From Tubiluchus corallicola (Eukaryota > Priapulida > Priapulimorpha > Priapulimorphida > Tubiluchidae): a stretch of DNA of 64,000 nt. Position numbers and translations under genes: made by a program. Where the stretch lies: positions 240,208-304,207 of the forward strand of contig JAQGDQ010000278.1 in the NCBI GenBank assembly GCA_030141605.1. The letters run 5' to 3'. How positions within the stretch are numbered: position 1 is the stretch's first letter; the number at the start of each line of letters is the position of its first letter. A model generated the notes under the pieces. It was not told where the DNA came from. It saw nothing but the letters and a program-made list of their open reading frames with translations, and ran no database searches. Below are positions 1-10,912 of the stretch, piece after piece.

Positions 1-3000
1 ATCACACAAATTACCTCTTCAACAACGACAACAAGTTTTGCCTTCGGCTTTTTCCTTGTTGCTTCCATCTCACTAGTAACACAAATCCAACGGGCATCCT
101 CGAAATCTGACACGCAACCGCCAAGTTGTTGACCGACATAGAAGTCTTCATTTGCGAACTCGCTGTCTTCATCACGTTGTTCTTTCACATCTTCCAGTTT
201 GTCCAATGCTGATGTCCCAGGCATGCTGAGTCTGTAAAAAAAAACGAAACTGTTGTGGAAATTTTTTTGTAGGTATATGCCAACCATTGCCCTCTGTTGT
301 AAAGAAATCACAAGATCAAAACAATGAGTAAATATGTCGAAATAAGTGAATGTTCGACATCTTGACAAAATTGAGGCTGATAAACAGTTGAAATAAAACA
401 CACCTAACTGTCCTCTATACTTAAACAGAATATCACAGAATACTACACATTAAAATTATTTCAACTTTTATTTTTATAAAATTTTACGGAATCTGCGGAA
501 TTGCTCAAATCTCATGAAAATGCTCACATAACTGCAATGCAAAAGAGATGGAAATGTGTTACACGTCTACTTTCCATGAGCGCTAACACACAAAAGGGAC
601 GAACAATTGCATCTTCACTCGAAAACGTGCGTGACCGACACATACAAAGACACGCCATCGAATTTTGTAATTTTGTACGCTAGTATGGCTGTTATATCGC
701 TACAATCTCAGCTATAGATATAAGATTAGGGTCATGGATGAATACAATGAATCGGCTTCGGTCACAGTTACAATTCTGATACAGATTATTGAAAAATGCT
801 TGATGCTTTTGAATCTCAAACTAATACCAATCAGTCATCCTATCACTAAAAAAATCATTCATGGAAATGTTTCAAGTATTATGCTTACCTAGACCCATCT
901 CCACAGACAAGAATTAGTTCCAGATTCGTTTCTTTAATGACGCCAACCCATGGACCCAGAGTTATTACGCAATCAACACAAAATGCCTACATAGATAAAT
1001 TATTAAAGCAGCTGTATCAACTGATTCCAATCTAAGTTTAATAAAGCTATCAAAGTAATTGGACAAAGAGATGTAATTTACAGGCGGCTTTAATTTCCTT
1101 GCATTTCTTACACTAGAAATACATTTTTATTTCGCACGCACGCACACACACACGCATATATAAACTTCGCTGGTACAGATATATATATATACATATGTAT
1201 AAGAGTCGAGGCTACAGCTCCGACGATGGCACCATTTGCGGCGATCTATATATCAAATGAAAGATCTCAATCTCGTGTGGTCTCATTGGGGGTTTATTTT
1301 TCGAATCTGGTTCACCAAGCTATGTGGGCTATATTTCAGTACACATCCACTCAGAGGAGTGCCGAACGAGTTAATTAGATGTTCTATTTTTGGCAATTTT
1401 CGCTTGGAAAACTGCTGACGCAAAGCCATTGTTCTGCTGTCATCCATTAAACTCTGTCTGTAAACTTATAACTTTAATTCGGTAAAGGCTACTGGCTTTG
1501 CGTTATAAATGAAGACTATGTAGGATGTTCGCGTATTTTTGATAACGAGCGTGATTATACGCAAAATTTTTTGCGGGGCCTTTGCTAGTATATATATATC
1601 TTCATTATACATAATTCTATATTCATTGTACATGTTCTATACATGTTCATCATCTATATATATATATATACACATCTCGGTTTGCCGGACAAAAGCAGGC
1701 AGACATTGGTCCGAATTTGCCAATACTAAGTTAAAGCAGTTTGCGATGTGTATTAGACTCACGGTAACATAGAACCAATCACTTAATTGTCTCAAAAACA
1801 TCTAGATAGTGCCGCTCCTATGTAAAAACATATAAAAACTACAGGCAAAATGCTTAAATAAGATACTTTTGTCAGATCATTGAACTTTAACCAATTGTTA
1901 CAGTAATGCAATGATGTAAGCATAGTGATGACCCGCCAACTAGCGGTCAGCTCACGAAACAACAGATTGTGTCTGTAGTATGCGGGACTTTTTAAAGGTC
2001 TAGATTTTGTCAGATTCTTCCGATAAAAGCTAGGTCCGGCAAACTGAGATATGAGTGTATATAATGAATATATGTAGGGAGAGATGCTGAAACTCAGTTT
2101 ATAACTATAAGGCTTTTTTAACTTGTCCTCTAGTATTAATACAGGGCTAGGCTCTGCATAAACTGGCATAATACACCTCTCTGCCAGTTTGAACATTTGC
2201 ATGTTATACAAATATGCATATTTGAATGATTATTTAAATCTTAAATAAAAAACATAAATAGCAATAATACCTGAAGAGGCATTAGATCTTTAGATGAGAC
2301 ATTTTCAATCTTACTATCTGTTTCCACAATCTGCACATCAGCCTTGATAGTTAAACTTCGACAATATCCGCTAGGACCATCTTTTGCTGAGATATAACGA
2401 ACTACATCTCCAGGCATCAAACTCCGATCAGCTAATTTCAGCTAAAGTATATAGTGTACAGAATATTAAACACTAAGCACTACCCAGCTACATACATTTG
2501 TAATCAAAAACATATAAAGTACAAACTAAAAATATTTCTAAAGGAGCTATATGTGTTACAAGCATAAAGAAAAATTTTGCATAAATTTGTAAAATGCCAT
2601 TAGTAATAATACCTGTTTTGTAAAAGTTTGAGTTAAACATTTAAAAAATAATGATTTAGCGCACAAACTTAATTACTAATGACATAGATTAAGCAGCATT
2701 GGCAGCTCGTAGCTAAAATTAGTAGGGGTGCTGCTGCAGAGAAATTTTAGCCATTGTTTTAATATTGTGTAAAACGAAACAAACATATAAAAAGAAAATT
2801 TATGCATAAATTAGAAAAAATTCAAAACAATAAAATATTTTCTCTTACTAATTGCCTAAATTGTTACAGTTCAACTTAAATTAATCTAACTAATAAGTCT
2901 AATCTAATCTAAGTAACTCTAAATTGATCAATACACTTAGAAGCAAAATTCATTTTTATTTTACTTTGCGCAAAAAAATTAATAATTTTCTCATTGATCG

Positions 3001-5293
3001 ACATTGCGTGAGCGACTATGCAAGGCCGCATATGCACAGCAGTCAAACACCACGCTGATGGACCTGTGAGGTGCACAGTTCCGCCATGTGTTCTGCTTCC
3101 GTACAAGTATAAAGAAATAATTAAAGAAAAAAAGACTTATCACAAGAATATTAGCGATAATATTCGAGTGAAAATAGTGGGTGCTGCAGTCCCACTGTGC
3201 CTATACACAAGCCACCACTGTTAGGCAACTACCTGTATTCAAAGAATATTTATATACAGAACATTCCACGAAACCGATCTCACTAACATACACCTATGAA
3301 TTAGGAAGGAGTTTTTATTATAAGATATGGTATGAATCACAGCCGGTATATTTTACAGGTGTTTTAAATATTGACAAGTATGTACATAACGCGAGATGTA
3401 AGAACATAACAATTCAGGCTTCATAAAGCATGACTATCGTGAAAGCTTCTTAATCTCTTCTTTTTAAAGGAAAAGGAATATTTCTATGTTCGCAAAAAAT
3501 ATTAGAAGGCTCTAGTAATAAAACTGCAAAAAGCGCCTCGTGTAATTAGCAAAATCACTTTAAAGTGGAGATCACTTCATGGCACTCCCATTTTGAATGT
3601 CATTCGTCCTGAAGAATAACGTACTGTCAATCTCTGTCAAAAAACTATTTGATAGCTGATTAGGTAAGCTGCAGAAGTATGAATTAGTTTAGTTTAAGCA
3701 GCCTGTGCTCACGGAAAGCCACGATGGGCTTACGAAAAGTCACAAAGTTTCCCAGTTAAGTCTTAATTTTCAAATGAATGGCGACAATCACCATGCTGGA
3801 AAACTTCTATTCTGAGGTAGATATTTTAGATTTAAGCTTTATAGAAAGTTTTTTGCAAATTTTTGTTTGTTATATTTTTCTAAATTTAAGTGAAGTAAAA
3901 CCGGATCCAATCTTAAACTGTAGGTCAAAACAATCTACTCTTTAAAATATTGAAAAGAAACATGCTATTTTTCCTAAAATGGCTTACATGAAAGAATTAC
4001 TACTACATAACACAATTTCGCGCTCGTGCCAATAGTTCTTCGCTGTTACATGTATTTCGCCATTTGCTAGTTAGACGGGTACTAATGCCTGCATTTCGGA
4101 AACGCGTTTAAAAAAAAACAATTGCTGTATCTCGCAGTTCAGATGTATTGGTTTCTCACGAACTACACGCATGACAGCTCACGTGTGAGCACAGCAGTAA
4201 ATTTGAAATTTTATTTTACACATGCCTAGGTTTAGTACAACACACGTGCTTTTGCAAACACGTGCAAAACGCTAGTGAAATGTTTTTGCTGTTGTTAGTT
4301 TCACGTTATTATGTTAGTTTGTGATGTCATCAATAGTTGGGCTCGCCCGCTGTTAATTAAGTTTCTAATCTATTATTTAATTTTCAGAAGCACTTTTGCA
4401 GTATTAATCGGGTTAAAATGTATACTTTTTATCAGACTTGTTCATTCCTTTAAATTTACCAACACTCTTTGACAAACTGTTCCTGTTACTTTGCTTGAAA
4501 TTCACGATTATACTTTACAGCTTTACCTTACCAATCACTTGAAATTCTACTGCTTTGTTTTATTTTATTTGATTTCATAACAAGCATGCTTCACTTGTAA
4601 TCTTAATATATTCACAGAAAAAGGATGGTTTGACTTGATGACCGCTTACGGTCTTTCACTATCCTGTTTTCACATTTTAAGCAACTTATTATTGTACTAC
4701 TTTATGATGTTTGGATAGAAATAAACTATATCTGAATCTGTTTAAGTTCACTACATGGTGAGAGAAAAATGTACTTTTGGCAATTAATTCTTGCACAGGG
4801 TTTGAACAATTTCTTAAAATAAAAATGAGTGGACAGCAAAAGTATAGCTTTGAAATATTTTATCACAGCTAAGGTGGTTGTTTCCATTTGAGTAATTAAA
4901 CATCACACAGAGGTCAGCAGTTTCTGTTCTTTGTTGGAGAGAACAAATCTCTCACAAATGTAATATTTAAAATGAATAAATCTGAAAAAATATCTCAAGA
5001 CGTAAATTAGCTGCTACAGCCTATATATAACAGCAGATATCAAATTTTTTAACTCCCAATAGTGAAATGTGGTCAGCTACCTTCTTTTCAGGAATCACTT
5101 GTACGTTGCCTTTCGGATGCCACGCAACTCTCACTTGACCTCTCTTTAAAATAAATTCCTCGTCCGAAGATGAGCTGCTATCATCGCTACTACTGTGCTC
5201 CCAATTTTTTAAAACTAACCCATACTCTGGCTCTCCTTTCTTGTTGATTCGATAAACACAATCTTCTTCGAAGTATCTGCAAGAACTAGCCAT
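1..5293 (-). CDS. UBE2O: UBE2O-like E2/E3 hybrid ubiquitin-conjugating enzyme, N-terminal part (gene continues off left edge)
   Basis: Four minus-strand exons were joined by GT-AG signals and phase: 5293-5081, 2441-2271, 986-889, and 231 to the window edge. The start is the ATG at 5293 (A at -3, G at +4); the GTG 15 bases upstream is not a start. Exon 1 (71 codons) carries an acidic Ser/Asp run followed by RGQVRVAWHPKG, which matches the first conserved region of UBE2O (RGYVRVQWYPEG in human, from memory). Exon 2 continues with LKLADRSLMPGDVVRY, the counterpart of LKLEDRSVVPRDVVRH. Exons 3-4 contain GPWVGVIKETNLELIL and KLVVVVEE, also UBE2O-like. The catalytic UBC domain lies beyond the window. 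In the family, UBE2O ubiquitinates orphan or mislocalised basic proteins without a separate E3. Exon 4 may end at a GTAATT donor at 14 or read on to the edge, where EEVICV resembles the human EEVQVV; both keep frame. Intron 1 (2442-5080) and intron 2 (987-2270) contain dispersed repeats; intron 3 (232-888) shows nothing recognisable. Confidence 0.85.
1218..1590 (+). repeat. Dispersed repeat family D, copy 1
   Basis: The segment starts near GCACCATTTGCGGCGATC and ends in TTTTGCGGGGCCTTTGCTAG. A second copy in inverse orientation lies at 52864-53380 with the same two ends and a shared inner block around ATCAAATGAAAG. No coding capacity. It lies in UBE2O intron 2 and is flanked on the right by a TA-rich run. 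Confidence 0.6.
1667..2062. repeat. Inverted repeat arms sharing TTTGCCGGAC, about 330 bp apart
   Basis: The left arm (1667-1695) reads ATCTCGGTTTGCCGGAC, and the right arm (2024-2062) is its reverse complement with few mismatches (GTCCGGCAAACTGAGAT). The arms face each other across AT-rich DNA within UBE2O intron 2. This could be a small non-autonomous DNA element. No target duplication was found. Confidence 0.4.
2699..3222 (+). repeat. Dispersed repeat family A, copy 1
   Basis: It shares a start (GCTCGTAGCTAAAATTAGT) and an end (GTACAAGTAtAAAGgAATAATTAAAG, then CAAGCC-CCACTGTT) with a second copy at 33632-34090 in the same orientation. The middle is diverged and differs in length. No terminal inverted repeat or coding region was recognised. 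It sits in UBE2O intron 1. Confidence 0.6.
3893..4226 (-). repeat. Dispersed repeat family B, copy 1
   Basis: Read on the minus strand it matches 13428-13782 and 40600-40912. Shared blocks include TTTACTGCTGTG, GAGATACAGC, TTTCCGAAATGCAGGC and, near the end, TTTTGACCTACAGTTTA-GAT followed by GTCC-GTTTT. No coding capacity. It lies in UBE2O intron 1. Confidence 0.65.
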
Positions 5294-6689
5294 AATTTTC
5301 TCAAACACGAAAAGGATTATTTACTTCGGTAAACCAGACTTACGCTGGTTACTGGCGGGGCGAAATCGAACTTCAAGTGCAATTAAAAAGCAAACAAAAT
5401 CTCTCATTCACGGTCTCATTCTATTCGGTTTACGTTCGTTTTCTAATTCAAATTTTAACTATGGTTTATTTCTATAATTATTAAATGCAATAGATTATAG
5501 AAGAGAAGAAAAACTTATGACGTGAAATCTAGGAATAAGGAAAAAAGAGAGCAATACAATTCCAAACGTGCACATTAAAATAGCACAGGTAGACCTGGCT
5601 TAGGAAAAAATACACGGTAAAAGTGGAGCAGAAAGGTTTCACAGGAAAAAGGGCAAAAATTTAATAGGAAAAAGCAGGACAAAATGGCACTCTTAAAAAA
5701 ATGAAATTAGGGTTAGTATCACTGAGCTGATAATTATTTTTAACCTCTGCCAAAAAAGTTTTGCTCCAATGCAGCTTATATGTTTGTGCGGTTGTTTTTT
5801 TGCCCATTAAACAGCAGTAATTATGCGAATTATTAAAAAAACTATTTAATGTTATACACTTGACAAATTTTCACGACATTTTATTTAGAAGGTGGGTAGG
5901 GGAGAGAAAAGATACATTTTGAAGCAGATTCCTGGGCAGAGGGAGGAGGTGAAAACTATTAAAATGAACGTTTTTTGCTCGTTCTTCTTGTCAAAATAAT
6001 TTTTTTGCTAAACATGACATACATAAAACACCCGTGAAGCACTTCATTGGCGTCTCAGCAGGAGTGTTATAGTTTTTGGAAAAGTAAAAGTTGGCTACAA
6101 GATAGAGTAATTCTTTTTCATTATCACTACCAGGATAAAAAACAAATATAATTAAGTATTCCAAGTTCTGTTTCAGGAATTCTCGCTTGAAAGGCTAATT
6201 AACGTTGTCTATGACCTTTGATTATGCATGCATATAGTCTTATAAGCTGGCTTTGCATGTAGATATATAATGTTGCCAGTTTATTGTACTATCGCCAAGT
6301 AGTTAAAGAGATATAGATATAGACTTCACACACTATAGTATGTGCAATGTTCGTGATGAATGACTTAGGATTTTGATACCTTGGCAGAGATCTGCTTTTT
6401 ACTCTGCCAATCATTCACGACATTTAGTCTAATTATAGAAACTATATGCATTGAAATAAATGTGTGCCATTTTGTCATCCGTTCCCATTTGCATCACTTA
6501 GTCCTGCATGATTTTTAACTGTGTCATTTTTACCTACAACCAGCAAGCAAAATATATGTCATGGATTTTCTACAATGCTTAAAAATTCAAAGTTAATCAA
6601 AGAAAAAATAAGAAGAATAGCCATTAATTGCAGCATATATTATGCAACACTGTATTAATTACTACTAATGTCACCATTAACAATAAAAA
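5294..6689. other. Intergenic, AT-rich; probable UBE2O promoter side, no gene seen
   Basis: This is the first part of the space between the divergently read UBE2O and EMRE genes. No convincing ORF or family match was seen. A short imperfect inverted repeat (GTTCGTGATGAATGA near 6349 against TCATTCACGAC near 6412) is the only structure noted. Confidence 0.5.
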
Positions 6690-7070
6690 GTCTACATTTT
6701 CCCAGACCCTCAAATCTGTTCTCCATTCTAAAAACTTCAGTCAGATCAAGCCTCATTTGGATATATAGTTATGCGCATTAATCTGTCCCATTTCTGTTCA
6801 TATGTTAATTCCTTTAAACTACGGCACTCAGTCGAGTTTACGGCTCTCTTTTGTACGCATTTAAGCAATCTAATATCTGGTTTTCATATGCCTGCATGAG
6901 TAATCATTATGTGTTCCATATGAAACTTTTGTACCATTTTACTATTACACATTTGTCCTTATTAATAGAGGATCTTTTTTGTCATGCCTAAAGTTCTGCT
7001 TGCTTTTCTGATTGCTTCCACCCTCTAATTGCTAGATTTTAGCAACTCATTTGTTAACATTTCCTAGTCT
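6690..7070 (-). pseudogene. Degenerate non-LTR retrotransposon reverse-transcriptase tail
   Basis: Minus-strand translation with frame slips gives KPDIRLLKCVQKRAVNSTE, then LKELTYEQKWDRL, which follows the LINE pattern DI-LLE-VQRRATK ... LSYEERL-RL found after the RT catalytic core (CR1/L2/jockey-type elements). The upstream part reads like a KASRTLGMTKK block. Stops and frameshifts are frequent, so this is an old dead fragment without the catalytic motifs. Confidence 0.5.
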
Positions 7071-7517
7071 CAACTTTTCATTCTTCTGTAAAAACGCCAA
7101 TAAAAATACTCCTTAACATGATTATTGCTTACAAATCGTCTACCACAATGGTACCATTCTTACCGATCAATTGTCTAACCATGTTCTTATAAGCTCAGCT
7201 CATTCCTTACGTAACCATAAAAATTAGGGTTGTCCTTTTTTGTCGTAGTTACTCTTCTTTTGTACATTCTTCTAGCTTTTCTTATTTCCTTAGTCAAGTT
7301 CTTCGCTAATGTTTCATTGGGTGACCACACTCAATGTAACACATTGTACACTAAAGTTGGCTTGTCAAAAATTTGGGTTAAAAAACAATCTTCCACTACT
7401 TCGACAAAATTACATTCTTTGATCTCGAATCGTATTTGAAACAAACTTAAAGTGAAATAACTAGCTGTTTTGTACCGAAACGTTGATTAACTTTATCTTT
7501 GGATAACTCAATTCAAA

Positions 7518-7808
7518 ATGGTGGCTGCCATGAAAAGTTTGGGGATTAATATCTTTTATCGCCGATTAATGCTACAAACATCGGTACATAAAACATCGTG
7601 TTTCATATCAACCACTTCAATTACGAAAGCAATAGTTTTCGATAGTGGTGCTGTCTTACCGAAGCCGCATGTTATTAAATTTGGGTGGTTGAAAGCGTTG
7701 GCGGCCTCCTTACCAGGTCTCTTCGTAGGTGCCACTCTTGCTAAAACTGGAGCTGCTGTCCTGGAAGAACATGACATCTTTGTGCCGGAAGATGATGATG
7801 AGGATTAG
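7518..7808 (+). CDS. SMDT1: Essential MCU regulator EMRE, mitochondrial
   Basis: Intact 96-residue single-exon ORF. EMRE is a single-pass protein of the inner mitochondrial membrane that activates the calcium uniporter pore MCU and tethers the MICU gatekeepers. Residues 1-40 form a basic presequence-like region without acidic residues. Residues 43-50 (SGAVLPKP) match the family's SGAILPKP matrix motif. A hydrophobic span covers about 55-81. Within it G71 and A75 form a GxxxA packing motif in the position of the family's GxxxS. Residues 82-96 (LEEHDIFVPEDDDED) are nearly identical to the human acidic tail that contacts MICU1. The length compares with 107 aa in human. The ATG at 7518 has A at -3 and G at +4, with another in-frame ATG four codons on. 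The next upstream gene, UBE2O, is divergent, and a Tigger transposon begins about 105 bp downstream. No AATAAA was seen before that element, so the 3' end is unclear. A retrocopy origin cannot be excluded, but the ORF shows no decay. Confidence 0.93.
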   Translation: MVAAMKSLGINIFYRRLMLQTSVHKTSCFISTTSITKAIVFDSGAVLPKPHVIKFGWLKALAASLPGLFVGATLAKTGAAVLEEHDIFVPEDDDED

Positions 7809-7946
7809 TGCAATTGTTAAACATTAATGACTTAAAGTGTTGAACTATTTTTGTGAAAAGTAAGTATGATAAGCATAAAAAGTTAATTCCAGCAAGTTTA
7901 TGCAGCTAGAAGTATAGTAAGTCCTCGCTTAACGACGCTAATGCGT

Positions 7947-8938
7947 GCCACTAGTGGTGTACCGCAAGGTTCGGTATTAGGTCCGTGTTTATTTGTGGTA
8001 TTTATAAAAGACTTGCCTAGTTGTGTGAGTAATTCTCTTCGTCTTTTTGCCGACGACAGCAAAATCTGGTCTGAATCTGATTCTTTTACCAGCTGTAATG
8101 ATCAGCTGTAATCAAGGATCTTCAATTGGATCTAGAAGGGCTCTGTGATTGGGCAGTTGAAAATGGTATGCAGTTCCATCCCAACAAGTGTAAGGTTGTA
8201 TCTGTGGGAGCAGGATATGAGTATAAATACAAAATGTATGATGCAAGTGGCAATCCGGCAGAATTGGACTTTAGTGCTTGTAAGAAAGACCTTGGATTAT
8301 TACTTGATAATAAACTAAATTTTAAAGATCACATAGCAGAAATCATAAAGAGTGCCAAACGAAACAATGCTTTAATAAGGAGGAATTTCAAGTACCTAGA
8401 TCTGCAAACTTTCAAGCTTCTATATGTGGCACTTGTGCGATCAAAAGTGGAGTATGGAAGTAGTATTTGGAATAGTCCTAGGGCATATATAGTGGACCCA
8501 GTCGAAACTGTCCAAATGAGAGCTTTCAACATGTTACCGGAACTAATGAACTTGACGTATGAAAGTCAGTTAAAACGAATAGGTTTAACTACATTAGCTT
8601 TTAGACGTTTACGTGGCCAACTAATTGATGTATACAAATATGTATCTGGAGTTTACAGCTGTGATGATTGTCCTGTTAAATTAGAAGTACATCGTACAGC
8701 AAGATCAGGTCCTATTCTTCATAAATCAAGAACTGCACACAAAACTGGTAAATACGACTATTTTTCTTGTACGATGCCAGAAATCTGGAATAGATTGCCC
8801 TGTGATGTGAGAACAGCAACATCTGTAAATTTATTTAAATCAAAATTAGATAGACACTATGAACATCATCCATTGAAATTTAATCACCGTGCTAATTGGA
8901 ACATGCCTATAACAAGGATGCTGGATTACATATTATAG
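7947..8938 (+). pseudogene. Reverse transcriptase C-terminal half of the nested LINE
   Basis: The first frame (7947-8111) encodes SGVPQGSVLGPCLF and LRLFADDSKIW, which are RT motifs including the catalytic FADD box. A stop at 8109 and a frame change then lead into a long open frame (8108 or 8114 to 8938, about 275 codons) with KDLGLLLDNKLNF, LVRSKVEYGSSIWN, ESQLKRIGLTTLAFRRLRGQ, and the closing EIWNRLPCDVRTA. These are typical of the thumb and tail of CR1/L2/jockey-like RTs. One frameshift and the 5' truncation make it non-functional, but decay is slight, suggesting a fairly recent insertion. Confidence 0.88.
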
Positions 8939-9088
8939 TGAGAAAACTTGCCAGTGGAGTCACCTAGGTGTTGATGACAATCTATTAAATGTGCAATTTG
9001 TCGCAATTACAGTCGAAGAACTATTTGTCTCAAAAGTTATATTATAACTACTGGAGATTTACTACTACTACTACTACTACTACACTAA
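7947..9088 (+). mobile_element. 5'-truncated non-LTR retrotransposon (CR1/L2-like) inserted in the Tigger element
   Basis: The insertion is bounded by a 7-bp direct repeat, AATGCGT, at 7940-7946 and 9089-9095. It ends in a short ACT tandem tail (about 9060-9084), as in CR1/L2-type elements that end in microsatellites rather than poly-A. It begins in the middle of the RT domain, so it is a 5'-truncated copy. It splits the left arm of the Tigger element and is therefore younger than it. Confidence 0.85.
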
Positions 9089-9710
9089 AATGCGTCGTTA
9101 AGCGAAACGTCGCTAAACGAAACATTGTTTTCCCTGAGAAGTCATGTAAAAGCATGCAGCTGCGTTCCAGGAGTAAAAACTAAGCTTGGCTATGTTAAAA
9201 GCTTCAGTTATCTTGCAGGAAAAAAATCAGTAAGGTTTACCTGATAAATTAAATGCTTAATATGGTTTATTGCTTACAGTTCTGTAGCTTTTCTTTAATT
9301 AAAATGCTACAGTTTACTGTGTAAACAAAATATTACTGGTAAAATTTAAATCTGAACTGTAGTCTCCTCCCCTCCTTCAGTCATTTTTTGCTCTTCCTCT
9401 TATTTCTTTTGTTTTTTATAAAAATACTCCATTGTTGGTTGTTTTGATTTTTTCTTTTATCTGCTAACACTTCTTTATAGCATTGCATTGCTTTCGCTAC
9501 ATACTCTTCACTTTTGAGCTCCATTCTGGGTCACTGTCATTTTCACATAAAATGTGAAGCCCAGTATCAATGTGTTTAAAAAGCTTCATACAGGTGCACT
9601 GTGGTTCAGGAGATGAGTTGTCATCTTCTTCCAAAAAAACTTGTTGTTCATGTATGCTCTTCTTGTATGTCATGCTCTTCTATGTCATTGAAACCTGTAG
9701 CTTTTGCAAT

Positions 9711-10912
9711 TTATAGCATCTCTTCATTTACAGAGTGAATGAACTCCACCTTTTCTGTTTTTGTTTCACACTCTGCCCATAAATTATGCCACGCTTCATT
9801 CATGCATTCTTCGGCAACAGAGATCCAGGCTTCTTTAACATTATACAAACAAGGCAGAATGTTGTACTCTCGCCAGTACTCCCAAATAGTGGGCTTATCT
9901 TCACAGTCAGTTTCAATAATTAATTGTTTAAAAGTGTGGGGTAGATAATATACCTTAAAAGCAGCAATTGCACCTTGATCCATCACCTGTATTAATGCTG
10001 TAATATTTGAAAACGACTTTTGCATTGTCACAAAGATCATCGAGATTTGTTGGATGCGAAGGCGCATTGATAACAAGCAAAAGAATTTTAAAATCTTCGT
10101 TTTGCTGAGCACAGTATTCTTTCTACGCAGGGATAACGTGTTTGGTCAGCCATTCGCTTAAATGCCTGTTATCCATGCTTTTTTATTACATTTCCAAATT
10201 ACAGGCAGACAGTCTTTTGAATAACCGTTCAATGCTTGTGGGTGTGCAGAGTGATAAACCAGTAGTGGCTTCATTTCCACCTGCTTTGTTGCCTTCCAAC
10301 AGCAATGCGAATCTGCACTTCACCGTTGAAACCAGATGCCGATTTTTTGTCCCACAATATATATAAGTGCGTGCTGGCATTCTTTTCCAAAAGAGTCCCA
10401 CTTTCATCAACATTAAAAACTTGTTTGCTTCAATAACCACCGTCTGTGATTGTAGTCTTGAATGTTTCTGCAAATTTTTCTGTTGTTTCATCGTTTGCGC
10501 TGGCCGCTTCCCCGGTAATTTTAATGTGGTGATAACGTTTTTTAAACCGCTAAAACCATGCTCGACTTAAGGAAGTAATTGTTTCTTCCTGCGAGCCTTC
10601 ACCCTCCTTGGTTTTTATATCACTGTATAAACTTAAAGCCTTAGCTTGAATCACACGCAAGCTTAGAGGCCTACCATGCTGACTCAGTCTGTCAGCTCAC
10701 ATAGACAAAAGCTGCTCTGCTTTCTCGATTGTTGAACTCCTTGTTCTCGTAATCCTTGCAGCACCTGATGGTGTTGCACTTTTTGCACTCACTCTTATTT
10801 TTGCAGCATTTTTGTGAATTGTCCTGACAGTTGATGGCAGTAAATTTACAGCCTTAATAATGCTCCTTCACCAGCATCAAAATTGTTCAAAATGTATAAT
10901 TTTGTCTTTAAC
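9711..10912 (-). pseudogene. Tigger-like DDE transposase with CENP-B-type DNA-binding domain, disrupted
   Basis: Read from 10912 down, the fragments appear in family order. First come STVRTIHKNAAKI and IEKAEQLLSM, followed by LSLRVIQAKALSLYSD and RFKKRYHHIKITGEAASA (the CENP-B-type helix-turn-helix). Then comes VFNVDESG around the first catalytic Asp, GLFWKRMPARTYIY in another frame, KILLLVINAPSHP, and last IQVMDQGAIAAFKVYYL around the third Asp. In-frame stops (for example before ADRLSQHG and after AWF) and at least two frameshifts break it. The second catalytic Asp, expected in the DNAPGHP motif, is Ile. It cannot be active. Confidence 0.88.

Noticed and set aside
1792-2211. 139-codon minus-strand ORF
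   Set aside because: Lies wholly in UBE2O intron 2, has no recognisable domain, and spans one arm of an inverted repeat.
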